Assembly: GCA_910579185.1 (NCBI GenBank)
Contig: CAJTTG010000007.1
Span: 36,865-100,864 of the forward strand
Reading direction: 5' to 3'
DNA: 64,000 nt
Source of the DNA: an uncultured Muribaculaceae bacterium
Lineage (GTDB): Bacteria; Bacteroidota; Bacteroidia; Bacteroidales; Muribaculaceae
The first letter of the stretch is position 1, and each line of letters begins with the position of its first letter. This document shows positions 1-8,197 of the stretch, one piece after another. The translations under genes were made by a program, and so were the position numbers. The notes beneath the pieces were generated by a model. The model did not search any database. It was not told the origin of the DNA and saw nothing but the letters and a program-made list of their open reading frames with translations.

Positions 1-393
1 CTTGGATGTGTCGGCGCTGGATGGAGCCGCCGGGCGGATTGAGTTTAAAGCCTTGGTGGCAGCAGCCAGAAATTCTTCGTAGGCTATCGGTTTGAGAAGA
101 TAGTCGAGCGCGTTGACCTTGAAGCCGTCGACGGCGTATTTGTCGTAGGCTGTCGTGAACACTATCCGGCAATTGGATGGGATCAGACGTGCGAATTCAA
201 GACCGTTGAGCTGAGGCATGTTGATGTCGAGAAACACCAGGTCTACGCTTCCGGTCAGAATTGTCTTTATCGCATCCTGAGCTGATGAATAAGTTCCTGC
301 CAGAGAGAGAAACGGAGTGTCGTTGACATATTTGGAGATCAACTGTGCGGCCAGTGGCTCGTCGTCAATGACGCATGTGCGTAGGGTTTTCAT
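1..393 (-). CDS. LytTR-type response regulator, receiver part (3' end outside window)
   Basis: The visible 131 residues are a CheY-like receiver domain: acidic pair D10/D11, phospho-acceptor D56 in LDINMPQLNG, the conserved T/A switch region FTTAYDKYA, and K101 in DYLLKP. The window ends in the linker after the receiver, so the output domain is not seen. A LytTR DNA-binding domain is inferred from the partner kinase, which is of the LytS/YehU type. The gene follows that kinase with only 9 bp between them, so the two form one operon. The ATG at 391-393 is followed at once by the receiver fold. Confidence 0.85.
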   Translation of the reverse strand, partial: MKTLRTCVIDDEPLAAQLISKYVNDTPFLSLAGTYSSAQDAIKTILTGSVDLVFLDINMPQLNGLEFARLIPSNCRIVFTTAYDKYAVDGFKVNALDYLLKPIAYEEFLAAATKALNSIRPAAPSSADTSK

Positions 394-402
394 TTGTCAG
401 TG

Positions 403-1590
403 CTATTTTGATGAGTTTTTTAAATCTATTGTGAGGTCGGCGAGAAATTCCGATCCGGTGTCGGTGGTGTGGAACTCGTGGTGGTTGGGGTATCTTAGCT
501 CCAGACGCCGGCGCAGATTGTCGATGCCGATACCCGAAGAACGGGCTTTTAGCGACTCGACGGCTTCCCGGCTGTATGTGTTGGAGATATGGCATTCCAC
601 GGTGCTGTCCACGAGACGGATGTCTATATTGATCTCGCGAGTGCTTTCGCTGGCTGTGATTCCGTATTTGAAAGCATTCTCAATAATGTTTATGAATATC
701 AGGGGAGCTATCGGAGCTTCCGGGTTGGCAGAGCAGTCAAGGTGGGCCTTCACGAGACCTTTCGTCGGCATTCGCATCTCCATCAGTTCTATGTAGCCTT
801 TTATAAAGTCGAATTCCTGCCCGATGGTAACCGGTTGGCGGCTGAACGACAGGGTGTAGCGCAACATTTTGCTCAGCCGGTGGACGGCGGTCTTGGCCAT
901 TCCGGGATCAATGTCGACCAATGCATAGATTGAGTTGAGCGTATTGAACAGGAAATGGGGGTTGAGCTGTGATCGGAGCTGTTTGAGCTCGATCTCTTTG
1001 TGGAGGGTGGCGAGTTCGCGGCGGTCGCGTTCTGTCTTGTAGCGGTTGAAATTCAGCTTTATCGCCACGGCCAGGGAGATGGTCATGAATAAGGCGATGA
1101 AATCTTTTGCGAAACTGTCGGGAGGCATTGCAACGCGATGGACTTCACCATATTGCGGCTCGGGCTTGCTTCCCGGTTCCGTCAGGATTATTCCTATAGG
1201 TTCACATTCGTTTTCCGGGCGGAAATGGCGGTGGCGTGCGCCGGGACCTAATGTGTGCCATGCGATGATGAGCAATCCACAGCCAACGAGGATCACAACG
1301 GCATTGCACAGGATGAATCTCATTGCCCGGTAGCTCTTGATGAGCAGCGAGTCTACAAGCCAGTAGAAATTGATATAGAAAGCGGCCGCGAATACTATCG
1401 CTTTCGCGTAGGTTGATGGCGGAAGCGGATACCCCGGTCTTATTGTCAGGGATACGATGACCTCCGGCAACAGGAACAGTAGCGACACGGAGGCGAGATG
1501 GATCAGGAAGGTTGTCCATCTGAACTTTCGCCGGCGTTTGTCGTCGTTTGTGGCGGATATGTCGTCTTTTTTTCTCTTTTCGGATGTCAT
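403..1590 (-). CDS. LytS/YehU-like sensor histidine kinase
   Basis: A 395-residue membrane kinase. The N-terminal half holds about four hydrophobic segments (roughly residues 29-48, 62-83, 90-111 and 165-182). A histidine-kinase domain of the PF06580 family follows, with the phospho-accepting His in SQLNPHFLFNTLN near residue 210. The ATPase N box has INIIENAFKYG and the G box has SSGIGIDNLRRRLELRYP. It should phosphorylate the response regulator encoded 9 bp downstream. The signal sensed cannot be read from the sequence. A good promoter lies directly upstream, its -7 box ending only 7 nt before the ATG, so the transcript is probably almost leaderless. Confidence 0.9.
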   Translation of the reverse strand: MTSEKRKKDDISATNDDKRRRKFRWTTFLIHLASVSLLFLLPEVIVSLTIRPGYPLPPSTYAKAIVFAAAFYINFYWLVDSLLIKSYRAMRFILCNAVVILVGCGLLIIAWHTLGPGARHRHFRPENECEPIGIILTEPGSKPEPQYGEVHRVAMPPDSFAKDFIALFMTISLAVAIKLNFNRYKTERDRRELATLHKEIELKQLRSQLNPHFLFNTLNSIYALVDIDPGMAKTAVHRLSKMLRYTLSFSRQPVTIGQEFDFIKGYIELMEMRMPTKGLVKAHLDCSANPEAPIAPLIFINIIENAFKYGITASESTREINIDIRLVDSTVECHISNTYSREAVESLKARSSGIGIDNLRRRLELRYPNHHEFHTTDTGSEFLADLTIDLKNSSK

Positions 1591-1597
1591 CTCTCCG

Positions 1598-1628
1598 CAA
1601 AACTACGTAAAAATGCGTTTATTGCAAA
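1598..1628 (-). promoter_or_regulatory. Bacteroidetes-type promoter of the kinase/regulator operon
   Basis: On the minus strand, TTTG (1625-1628), a 19-bp spacer and TAGTTTTG (1598-1605) match the -33/-7 consensus TTTG-N19-TAnnTTTG. The -7 box ends 7 nt before the kinase ATG. Confidence 0.65.
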
Positions 1629-1772
1629 ACCATGCTCCGCTATTGGGCGGTAATTGTCGCCGATCCGCTAAGTTTTAGATACATATGTATTTTATCTCGA
1701 CGAATATTCTATATATGTTAAGTTCTGTTAATTTTATTCTTTTTGCCGTGATTATCGCATTTAACATTGAAA

Positions 1773-1806
1773 TTTGTCGGAATACGAAAAAAAATCACTA
1801 CCTTTG
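1773..1806 (+). promoter_or_regulatory. Promoter of the orphan structured RNA
   Basis: TTTG at 1773-1776 and TACCTTTG at 1799-1806 on the plus strand form a Bacteroidetes -33/-7 pair. The spacer is 22 bp, slightly longer than usual. No protein gene on this strand follows before 3629. Confidence 0.55.
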
Positions 1807-1812
1807 CCACAA

Positions 1813-2057
1813 ATTACACAAGTTGCAATCCTTAGACTGATAAAATTTTACGCAAATCTTCTAATTCAACGGACTAAGGCCGGCAACAGTAATTAAGAAG
1901 GCTGTCGTGATGACATCCGGCGCAATTGAGTGTAATTATGTAAGTATGATATAATCTCTACACTTTAATTGCTGTAAGACAACAACTTTAGAATCACAGA
2001 TCATGCCTTATGGCTTTAGTCCGAAGTTCCCTGATGAAGGGAGCGTCGGATTTTTTT
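1813..2057 (+). ncRNA. Orphan structured RNA of about 245 nt
   Basis: It has its own promoter and terminator and no convincing reading frame. An outer helix AAGTTG (1820-1825)/CAACTT (1983-1988) closes a junction of three arms: CCTTAG (1830-1835)/CTAAGG (1874-1879); GCCGG (1879-1883)/CCGGC (1917-1921), sharing or competing for base 1879; and GCAATT plus GTGTA (1922-1934) with TACAC plus AATTGC (1959-1972). A small GCC/GGC hairpin (2005-2014) and the terminator follow. The neighbouring gene on the right is convergent, so this is not a riboswitch for it. Candidates to compare are 6S RNA and the Bacteroidales-1 motif. I cannot assign it to either. Confidence 0.6.
2020..2057 (+). terminator. Intrinsic terminator of the orphan RNA
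   Basis: TCCGA (2020-2024) pairs with TCGGA (2046-2050), and TCCCT (2028-2032) with AGGGA (2038-2042). Seven T follow at 2051-2057. Confidence 0.8.
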
Positions 2058-2155
2058 ATGATTTTGTTTTGTCGGATATCGCGGTATGGTTACCACCGAA
2101 ATGGATTTTATTCATCTCGGCTGGTCGCAATATGGTTGCCGATGTAAGGTTGGCT

Positions 2156-3175
2156 TTAGCTATCTTTTTCATGACATGGCAATTTTTTGAAAATACGTAC
2201 GGTCTGGTTGAGCAGTAGGACGCCGGTGATGTAGGTGGCAAGCAGCACGGCGAAATCGGGCTTGACCGGAAGGAAATCGGCGAACCATCCGCCCCATAGA
2301 TAACAGAAGAACGACAGCCAGAGCGTGGTCTGCACGCCGACGCATAGTGTACACCAATGGTGGGCCCGGAACCGTTGATACCAGATGCTCCAGACCGTGT
2401 AGGGCAGACAGCACACGTTGCATACGGCCAGGGAGGGCCATAGATGTGGGAAGATCAGCAACGTGGCCAAAGATATGCCGAAATATCCGAAGCCCACTTC
2501 GCTCCACGAGAACACACCGAACAGTTTCGATGCTTTCAAGGACATGATCGAATCGCATCCACCTTTTTCAAGTAATCCGCACATGCGTTCTGAAGCCCCG
2601 GTGCGAATACCGAGGGATTTCTGTAACAAGAGTAGTGAGAGGTAGAGTCCGGTCAGATCGAGAACCGTAAGTAAGATGGCCGGTGGGCTGTCGTATATGC
2701 GGCGTGTTATGAAGAAATAGAGCATTACGGCTATTGCAGCTGCCAGGAGGAAGTATTTGGAATAGCGGCTTGCGAGTTCGCTTATACGATGGTTTCTGTA
2801 ATCCGGTTCGCACGACCTTTCGGACGGGTAGGCCAGCAGTGCTATGCCGTTCCAGTTATCGATGAATCCGGAGAGCGGCGTCGAAGTGGCAGTCCCGTGC
2901 AAATCGTATGACACGGTGCCATTGTCCTGGGTTATGGCTGTGACAATGACAAAAATTCCGCTGTTGGTCTGAGCTAAGAATGGTGTGGGGATTTTTGTCA
3001 GTTCGCTCTTGTCGGCAACTTTGATGCCGGTATTCTCTATGCCGTAATCTTTCAGCAGGTGCGACAACCCGTAGAGCGACTGGAAGGTCATTCCGCGGAA
3101 TTGTGCGTCGGAATACTCCTGGGTGTGTGCCACGCCGAGAGCCGAGAGAAAACGTGTGAAGATAGTCGCTGCCAT
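2156..3175 (-). CDS. VKOR-family membrane thiol oxidoreductase with N-terminal C39-like domain
   Basis: Residues 1 to about 125 resemble the fold of a C39 peptidase-like domain, but no catalytic Cys is seen near the N-terminus, so it is probably non-proteolytic. The rest is a multi-helix VKOR domain. It has the periplasmic-loop cysteines in CGLLEKGGC and the membrane CXXC of WCTLCVG that would reduce quinone. VKOR homologues re-oxidise a thioredoxin-like partner during disulfide formation in the cell envelope. The gene lies 23 bp after a thioredoxin in the same direction, which fits that role. The first in-frame ATG (3262) lies inside the thioredoxin gene. I prefer the ATG at 3175, just before MAATIFTRFL. 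Confidence 0.8.
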   Translation of the reverse strand: MAATIFTRFLSALGVAHTQEYSDAQFRGMTFQSLYGLSHLLKDYGIENTGIKVADKSELTKIPTPFLAQTNSGIFVIVTAITQDNGTVSYDLHGTATSTPLSGFIDNWNGIALLAYPSERSCEPDYRNHRISELASRYSKYFLLAAAIAVMLYFFITRRIYDSPPAILLTVLDLTGLYLSLLLLQKSLGIRTGASERMCGLLEKGGCDSIMSLKASKLFGVFSWSEVGFGYFGISLATLLIFPHLWPSLAVCNVCCLPYTVWSIWYQRFRAHHWCTLCVGVQTTLWLSFFCYLWGGWFADFLPVKPDFAVLLATYITGVLLLNQTVRIFKKLPCHEKDS

Positions 3176-3198
3176 ATCGTTGCCCGGTTTGCCGCAGG

Positions 3199-3492
3199 TT
3201 ATTGGTATGACTGGACTTTGGCAAGCAGGGCGTTGCCGTCGATTTCGCCGCTGTGGCGCCAAGCTTCACGGCCGTCTTTATAGACTATGAATGTAGGGAT
3301 GGATTCAATGTTCTCCTGCTTCGACAGTTCCTTGTTGTTGTCAACATCGAGCTGAATCACCGGCACGTCGCCGTCGAGCAGTTCCTTTACTTGGTCAACT
3401 ATCGGCATCATTCCCTGGCAATGGGGGCACCACGAGGCGTAGAATTCGATTAAGACTACAGGTGCTTGGCTTATGGCTGTTTCGTAGGTCAT
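3199..3492 (-). CDS. Thioredoxin-like protein (WCPHC)
   Basis: A 97-residue single-domain thioredoxin with active site YASWCPHCQ and cis-Pro in ESIPTFIVYKDG. No signal peptide is visible. It is the first gene of a pair with the VKOR-family protein, so it is either the partner oxidised by that enzyme or a small cytosolic reductase. An upstream in-frame ATG at 3531 would add 13 residues (MTIVLVGNKHNKT) that do not belong to the thioredoxin fold. A TAnnTTTG -7 box at 3555-3562 (TACCTTTG on the minus strand) gives a leader of about 58 nt to the preferred ATG. Confidence 0.85.
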   Translation of the reverse strand: MTYETAISQAPVVLIEFYASWCPHCQGMMPIVDQVKELLDGDVPVIQLDVDNNKELSKQENIESIPTFIVYKDGREAWRHSGEIDGNALLAKVQSYQ

Positions 3493-3628
3493 GGTTTTGT
3501 TGTGTTTGTTTCCAACAAGAACAATTGTCATGGGCCGGTGGTTTGAAAAAATATCAAAGGTATCGGAATTTTGCGTTAACTTTGTGTAACTTTGCCACGG
3601 ATTTCAAACACTATTGTTTTTATTTATT

Positions 3629-4669
3629 ATGTTGACTGAAAAACGTTCAAGCATGCTCCACGGCATACTGTTGATTGCCTTGTTTTCATGCGCTGCTTTT
3701 TATATCGGCGATGCGCAATTCTTCAAAGATCTGTCGTTCAGCCCGATGATCATAGGTATCATTCTCGGTATGCTTTATGCCAATTCATTGCGCAATCATC
3801 TGCCGGAGACGTGGGTGCCCGGAATACAGTTCTGCTCCAAGAAGCTCCTTCGTCTCGGCATTATTCTCTACGGTTTCCGACTGACATTCCAGGACATAGC
3901 CAATGTCGGGACGGCCGGCATACTGATCGATGTCATAGTGGTGGCTGTAACAATTCTGGGGGGCATCTACCTCGGACGCTTGCTGAAAATGGACAAGGAG
4001 ATAGCGTTGCTGACTTCCGTCGGCAGCGGTATATGCGGAGCTGCCGCGGTGCTTGGTGCTGAATCGACCATACAGACCAAACCCTACAAGACAGCTGTGG
4101 CAGTGGCTACGGTGGTTATTTTCGGCACGATATCCATGTTTCTCTACCCGGTTCTCTATAGGGCCGGTGTCCTGAATCTGACGCCTGATGAAATGGGCAT
4201 CTTCGCAGGTTCGACGCTCCATGAAGTGGCTCATGCCGTGGGAGCCGGAAATGCCATGGGCGACGACATTGCCAAGGTGACTATCATCGTTAAGATGATC
4301 CGTGTGATGCTTCTGATCCCGGTGCTCTTCATTCTCGCCTACTGGGTGGCAGTGCGCGCGCGTCGTGCCGTTGCCGGCGCAACGGCATCGGCCAAGGGCA
4401 AGATTGCTATTCCATGGTTTGCCGTAGGGTTCCTTGCCATAATAGCGTTCAATTCATTCAATCTGCTCCCAGCCGAAGCGGTTGATATCATCAACTACAT
4501 TGATACATTCCTGCTGACAATGGCCATGGTGGCCCTCGGAGCCGAGACTTCTATCGACAAGTTCAAACGTGCCGGCGCAAAGCCCTTCATTCTGGCAGCC
4601 CTGATCTATGTCTGGCTTCTGTTCGGCGGATGGGCTCTTGCCAAATATCTGGCTCCAGTGCTACTTTGA
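3629..4669 (+). CDS. yeiH: YeiH-family (UPF0324) putative sulfate exporter
   Basis: A 346-residue protein with about ten hydrophobic segments. Family hallmarks are SPMIIGIILGMLYAN near the N-terminus, GIILYGFRLTFQDI, GSGICGAAAV and LHEVAHAVGAG. These proteins are annotated as putative sulfate exporters, but the substrate is poorly established. The ATG at 3629 is preferred over a TTG 15 nt upstream. Two overlapping -7 boxes TAACTTTG (3577-3584 and 3587-3594) precede it. The last 9 bp overlap the tail of the convergent EamA gene. Confidence 0.85.
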   Translation: MLTEKRSSMLHGILLIALFSCAAFYIGDAQFFKDLSFSPMIIGIILGMLYANSLRNHLPETWVPGIQFCSKKLLRLGIILYGFRLTFQDIANVGTAGILIDVIVVAVTILGGIYLGRLLKMDKEIALLTSVGSGICGAAAVLGAESTIQTKPYKTAVAVATVVIFGTISMFLYPVLYRAGVLNLTPDEMGIFAGSTLHEVAHAVGAGNAMGDDIAKVTIIVKMIRVMLLIPVLFILAYWVAVRARRAVAGATASAKGKIAIPWFAVGFLAIIAFNSFNLLPAEAVDIINYIDTFLLTMAMVALGAETSIDKFKRAGAKPFILAALIYVWLLFGGWALAKYLAPVLL

Positions 4670-5605
4670 TCCCTTTTTTCGTCTGACGGATGGAAACATC
4701 TTGCGCATACGCAGCAGGACGGTTTCCACCGGATCGCTGACCACAACAAGCGTCGTGGCCACGATGATCAGCACGCCGCCATAGATCTCGTTGGCGGTGA
4801 TATCCTGATTCAGTATCACGATACTCAGCACCACGGCTGTCACCGGCTCCAATGCTCCGAAAATAGCTGTCGGGGTCGATCCTATGAGCTGGATGGCGCG
4901 AGTGGTGAGCAGCAGGGAGATCACGGTTGGGATAAGAGCCAGTGCCACCAGATTGATCCATGATCCGGCAGTTGGAGGCATCGTAAGACCTCCGGGCAGC
5001 AGCATGATCCCGAATAACGCGCTGCCGCTGAGAAGCGTGTAGAAAAGCAATGTCAGCGTAGGTATCTTCCTGATTTGCTTCGACACGTTGATCATCACAA
5101 GATAAATCGCGTAGGTCAGCGATGAGGCCATGACCAGCACGAATCCCATGGCGCTGACGCTCTCGCCGTCGTTCTTGTGCATAAGCAATCCAAGCCCGAG
5201 CCCCATCACTATCAGGCACAGACCCGTGGTGGTTTTGAAGCGTTCATGGAAGAAAAAAGTCATCAGCACGGCCACCATCACGGGGTAGACAAACAGCAGT
5301 GTCGAGGCCACCCCGGAATTCATGTAATTGTACGCCTCAAATAGCGCGAGCGACGAGGCCGCCATCAGCACTCCAAGGATCGCCACCGGCCATCGCTGCT
5401 CCGGTGGCAGTCGGAAGCTGCGGCCGCGCCATGCTATCATGGCTGCCAGGATCGGTAGCCCCATCAGGTAGCGGAAAAGGAGCACACTCAGAGCATTCAT
5501 ACCCTCGCCGTACAGTGGTACGGCGAATGCCGGATTGGTTCCGTAGGCTCCGGCCGCCAGTGCGGCAAACAAATATCCCTTGAATTTCATTGATGCTGAT
5601 TTCAT
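4661..5605 (-). CDS. EamA/DMT-family transporter
   Basis: A drug/metabolite-transporter-type permease with two EamA repeats and ten predicted helices. The first repeat starts at FKGYLFAALAAGAYGTNPAF and ends near GLLMHKND; the second runs from SAMGFVLVMASSLTYAIYL to IIVATTLVVV. The tail is basic (RRKKGSK). The substrate is unknown. A TACCTTTG -7 box (5611-5618, minus) ends 5 nt before the ATG at 5605, so that start implies a leaderless mRNA. The alternative ATG at 5590 (MKFKGYLF) gives a short leader. Its stop codon lies inside the end of the convergent YeiH gene. Confidence 0.85.
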   Translation of the reverse strand: MKSASMKFKGYLFAALAAGAYGTNPAFAVPLYGEGMNALSVLLFRYLMGLPILAAMIAWRGRSFRLPPEQRWPVAILGVLMAASSLALFEAYNYMNSGVASTLLFVYPVMVAVLMTFFFHERFKTTTGLCLIVMGLGLGLLMHKNDGESVSAMGFVLVMASSLTYAIYLVMINVSKQIRKIPTLTLLFYTLLSGSALFGIMLLPGGLTMPPTAGSWINLVALALIPTVISLLLTTRAIQLIGSTPTAIFGALEPVTAVVLSIVILNQDITANEIYGGVLIIVATTLVVVSDPVETVLLRMRKMFPSVRRKKGSK

Positions 5606-5688
5606 GGCCGCAAAGGTAGCTAAAAAAAGAGATTTTCCGTAACTTTGCCGGACGTAACACTCTATAGCTATAAAGCAACCCGTTGCCA

Positions 5689-6552
5689 ATGGAAAATAAT
5701 GAGATGATATTATATCAGCCCGACGAGACCCTGAAGCTGGATGTAAGGGTCGAGAATGAAGAAGTGTGGCTCAACCGCAATCAGATTGCCCTATTGTTCG
5801 ACCGCGATGTCAAGACTATCGGCAAGCATATCAATAATGCTCTGAAGGAAGAATTGGACGGAATTCCAGTTGTCGCAAATTTTGCGACAACTGCCGCAGA
5901 CGGTAAAACATATCAAGTAGAGCATTATAATCTGGAGATGATAACCTCCGTAGGTTATCGTGTCAAATCGCGGCGAGGTATTCAATTCCGTCAATGGGCC
6001 AATAAGATCCTGAAACAATACATCCTGCGTGGCTACAGCATCAACCAGCGGCTACTGGCTATGGAGGACAGAATCGATCGCCGCCTCGCCGACCATGACC
6101 GTCGTCTTGATGACCTGACCGACAAGGTGGATTTTTTTGTCCGCACATCCCTGCCTCCGGTCGAAGGTGTTTTCTTCAATGGACAGATATTCGATGCCCA
6201 TAAATTTGTCAGCGGCATCATAAAGAGTGCCGTGAATAGAATCGTGTTGATCGACAACTACATTGACGAATCTGTCCTCACCTTGATCGACAAACGCGGC
6301 GATGGAGTGGACGCAACGATTATAACGCAGCCCCTCTCCCGGCAACTGCGCCTTGACATCGAACGCCATAACCGGCAATACCCCCCGATTGCGGTCAGGG
6401 AAGCCACCAAAATACATGATCGCTTTCTCATTGCCGACACCGCCGTCTATCATATCGGAGCTTCCGTCAAAGACCTCGGACGCAAACTCTTCGCCTTCTC
6501 AAAAATGTCGATACCCCCTGAGCTGATACTCGACAATATAACCCCGAAATGA
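5689..6552 (+). CDS. RhuM-family protein with PLD-like C-terminal domain
   Basis: Residues 1 to about 125 are the RhuM/virulence-protein domain: VWLNRNQIALLFDRDVKTI (HTH-like), the YNLEMITSVGYRVKS motif, and RQWANKILKQYILRGYSI. A short charged helix follows, then a C-terminal region of about 120 residues. The latter carries IVLIDNYIDESVL and IHDRFLIAD, which reads as HxRx4D, close to the HxKx4D motif of phospholipase-D-like nucleases. RhuM genes are common accessory genes in bacteria and their biochemical role is not settled. The ATG at 5689 follows a TAACTTTG -7 box at 5640-5647. Confidence 0.8.
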   Translation: MENNEMILYQPDETLKLDVRVENEEVWLNRNQIALLFDRDVKTIGKHINNALKEELDGIPVVANFATTAADGKTYQVEHYNLEMITSVGYRVKSRRGIQFRQWANKILKQYILRGYSINQRLLAMEDRIDRRLADHDRRLDDLTDKVDFFVRTSLPPVEGVFFNGQIFDAHKFVSGIIKSAVNRIVLIDNYIDESVLTLIDKRGDGVDATIITQPLSRQLRLDIERHNRQYPPIAVREATKIHDRFLIADTAVYHIGASVKDLGRKLFAFSKMSIPPELILDNITPK

Positions 6553-6598
6553 GACGGCTTTAGTGGAAATATCGCGAAATTTCACTACTTTTGCCCCC

Positions 6599-7480
6599 AT
6601 GAAACAGACACTGACCAACGACCTCCTGACCGTGGAGATATCATCCCACGGAGCCGAGCTGCAAAGCATCCTCAACAACCGTACCCGTCACCAATATCTA
6701 TGGCAGGGCGACCCTCGCTTCTGGAGCCGCCGTTCCCCCGTTCTGTTCCCTATCGTCGGAGCCGTCTGGCAGGGCGAATTCCGCATCGACGGCCAGCTAT
6801 TCAAGATGTCTCAGCACGGTTTCGCACGTGACATGGAATTCACACCTGTTGCCGACACCCCCGACGACGAAGCCTGGTTCGCACTCGAATCCTCCGCCGA
6901 CACCCTCCCACGCTATCCCCGTCGCTTCCGGCTGGAGATCGGCTATCGCTTGCAGGGCGAACGCCTGACCGTCCTTTGGCACGTGACCAACCTCGACGAG
7001 CGGCCGATGGATTTCCAGATCGGCGCACATCCGGCCTTCAACTACCCGGCCTTCAACCCCACAGACCCATTGCACGGCTACTTCATGTTTGACTCACGTC
7101 GTCTCTCACGGCAGACCATCACCGACGGCGGTTGTGTTGGCCCTGACGAATCGCCCGTCATGCTCGACGACGACCGCATGCTCCCTCTGACCGCCACTAC
7201 CTTCGCCTCCGATGCCATCATCCTCGCCGGCTCGCAAGTGCGCCGCGTATCCCTGCTCACCCCCGACCATCGACCCTACCTCTCCATGCTCTTCGATGCC
7301 CCGGTCGTAGGGCTCTGGTCGCCGAACCCCGAAGCCCCCTTCGTCTGCATCGAACCCTGGTGGGGACGCGCCGACAATGTAGGTTTCAACGGCGAATTCT
7401 CCGATCGGCCCTACGTCAACACCCTGCACCCCGGCCAATCCTTCTCCGCCTCCTACATGATCATCTTCGAAGATCTCTGA
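6599..7480 (+). CDS. Aldose 1-epimerase family protein (LacX-like)
   Basis: A 293-residue galactose-mutarotase-like beta-sandwich protein. Visible family features are SSHGAELQSI near the N-terminus, WQGDPRFWSRRSPVLFP with the conserved Arg, SQHGFARD, IGAHPAFNYP with the conserved His, and FVCIEPWWGR with the conserved Glu. It probably interconverts anomers of a sugar or sugar phosphate in the cytoplasm. A TACTTTTG -7 box (6586-6593) ends 5 nt before the ATG, so the message is probably leaderless. No operon partner is evident. Confidence 0.85.
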   Translation: MKQTLTNDLLTVEISSHGAELQSILNNRTRHQYLWQGDPRFWSRRSPVLFPIVGAVWQGEFRIDGQLFKMSQHGFARDMEFTPVADTPDDEAWFALESSADTLPRYPRRFRLEIGYRLQGERLTVLWHVTNLDERPMDFQIGAHPAFNYPAFNPTDPLHGYFMFDSRRLSRQTITDGGCVGPDESPVMLDDDRMLPLTATTFASDAIILAGSQVRRVSLLTPDHRPYLSMLFDAPVVGLWSPNPEAPFVCIEPWWGRADNVGFNGEFSDRPYVNTLHPGQSFSASYMIIFEDL

Positions 7481-7543
7481 TCCCTCGCGATCAAACCTCC
7501 GCTCCCCCTCTATATGTGATTATTCCCCCCCACTCGCCTGTAG

Positions 7544-7564
7544 GGACTGCGCCATGGCGCGTCC
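7544..7564. repeat. Single REP-like palindrome (type A) downstream of the RAYT gene
   Basis: GCGCCATGGCGC is a perfect 12-bp palindrome framed by GGAC and GTCC with one bulged base. It matches the copies in the array on the other side of the transposase gene. Confidence 0.8.
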
Positions 7565-7617
7565 GGCTCCGCCCACCTATGGAATGGGAGTGATTACTTG
7601 CGTGTTATCTCCATGGC

Positions 7618-8121
7618 TTATTCATCGTAAAAACAATCGTCCGCCCATTTTTTGACATTGTTATATACGTATGCTTCTAAATTGTCGAACATATCAGTCG
7701 TACGAATAATATGTTCATGAAATCGTGATTGCCACTTGAAATCAATACCATTTATCCGGCATTCCTTCGTGACTGCGGCCTTTATTCCGGCCACAACCAT
7801 ACTCAATCGGGCGTGATAATGCGAGAATATAACCTCATTCTCATTTCGCCTCGCCACCTGATCCCCAATGTCTAATATTGCGTGAAAATGGTTTGGCATC
7901 ACAACGAAACACACCATTCTTGCATCAGAGTAATGATCACCGACGTGCTGGAGACACTTCTCTAAAATCCTCCCGGCTTCAGACAAGATCATTTCCTCCG
8001 AAGCGATATGTCCCAATGTTTTTTGTTTTTCATGCGTACAAACCGTGACAAAATATGTGCCGCAGTTATAATCATGCCATGATGCACGGAACGCATGTCG
8101 TTTTCGTCTCATTGAAGCCAT
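7618..8121 (-). CDS. REP-associated tyrosine transposase (RAYT, HUH/Y1 family)
   Basis: A 167-residue protein of the IS200/RAYT superfamily. It has the HUH metal-binding motif in MPNHFHAIL near residue 93 and a C-terminal Tyr-containing helix, AYVYNNVKKWADD, typical of RAYTs. The N-terminus has SWHDYNCGTYFVTVCTHEK, where the first strand of the fold lies. These enzymes cut and rejoin single-stranded REP hairpins. Here the gene sits between one REP-like palindrome (7544-7564) and a long array (8198-9262), the usual arrangement for a RAYT acting on its own repeats. The ATG at 8121 is used; an ATG at 8112 is possible. Confidence 0.85.
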   Translation of the reverse strand: MASMRRKRHAFRASWHDYNCGTYFVTVCTHEKQKTLGHIASEEMILSEAGRILEKCLQHVGDHYSDARMVCFVVMPNHFHAILDIGDQVARRNENEVIFSHYHARLSMVVAGIKAAVTKECRINGIDFKWQSRFHEHIIRTTDMFDNLEAYVYNNVKKWADDCFYDE

Positions 8122-8197
8122 TCCCCAAAATTATCATATTCAGATCAATCCACCAAATGTAATCAATCTATTTGTCCACTATCATGGAATATTTGCC

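Noticed and set aside
2003..2218. Small reading frame of 71 codons on the plus strand
   Set aside because: It starts inside the orphan RNA, runs through its terminator and overlaps the convergent VKOR gene.
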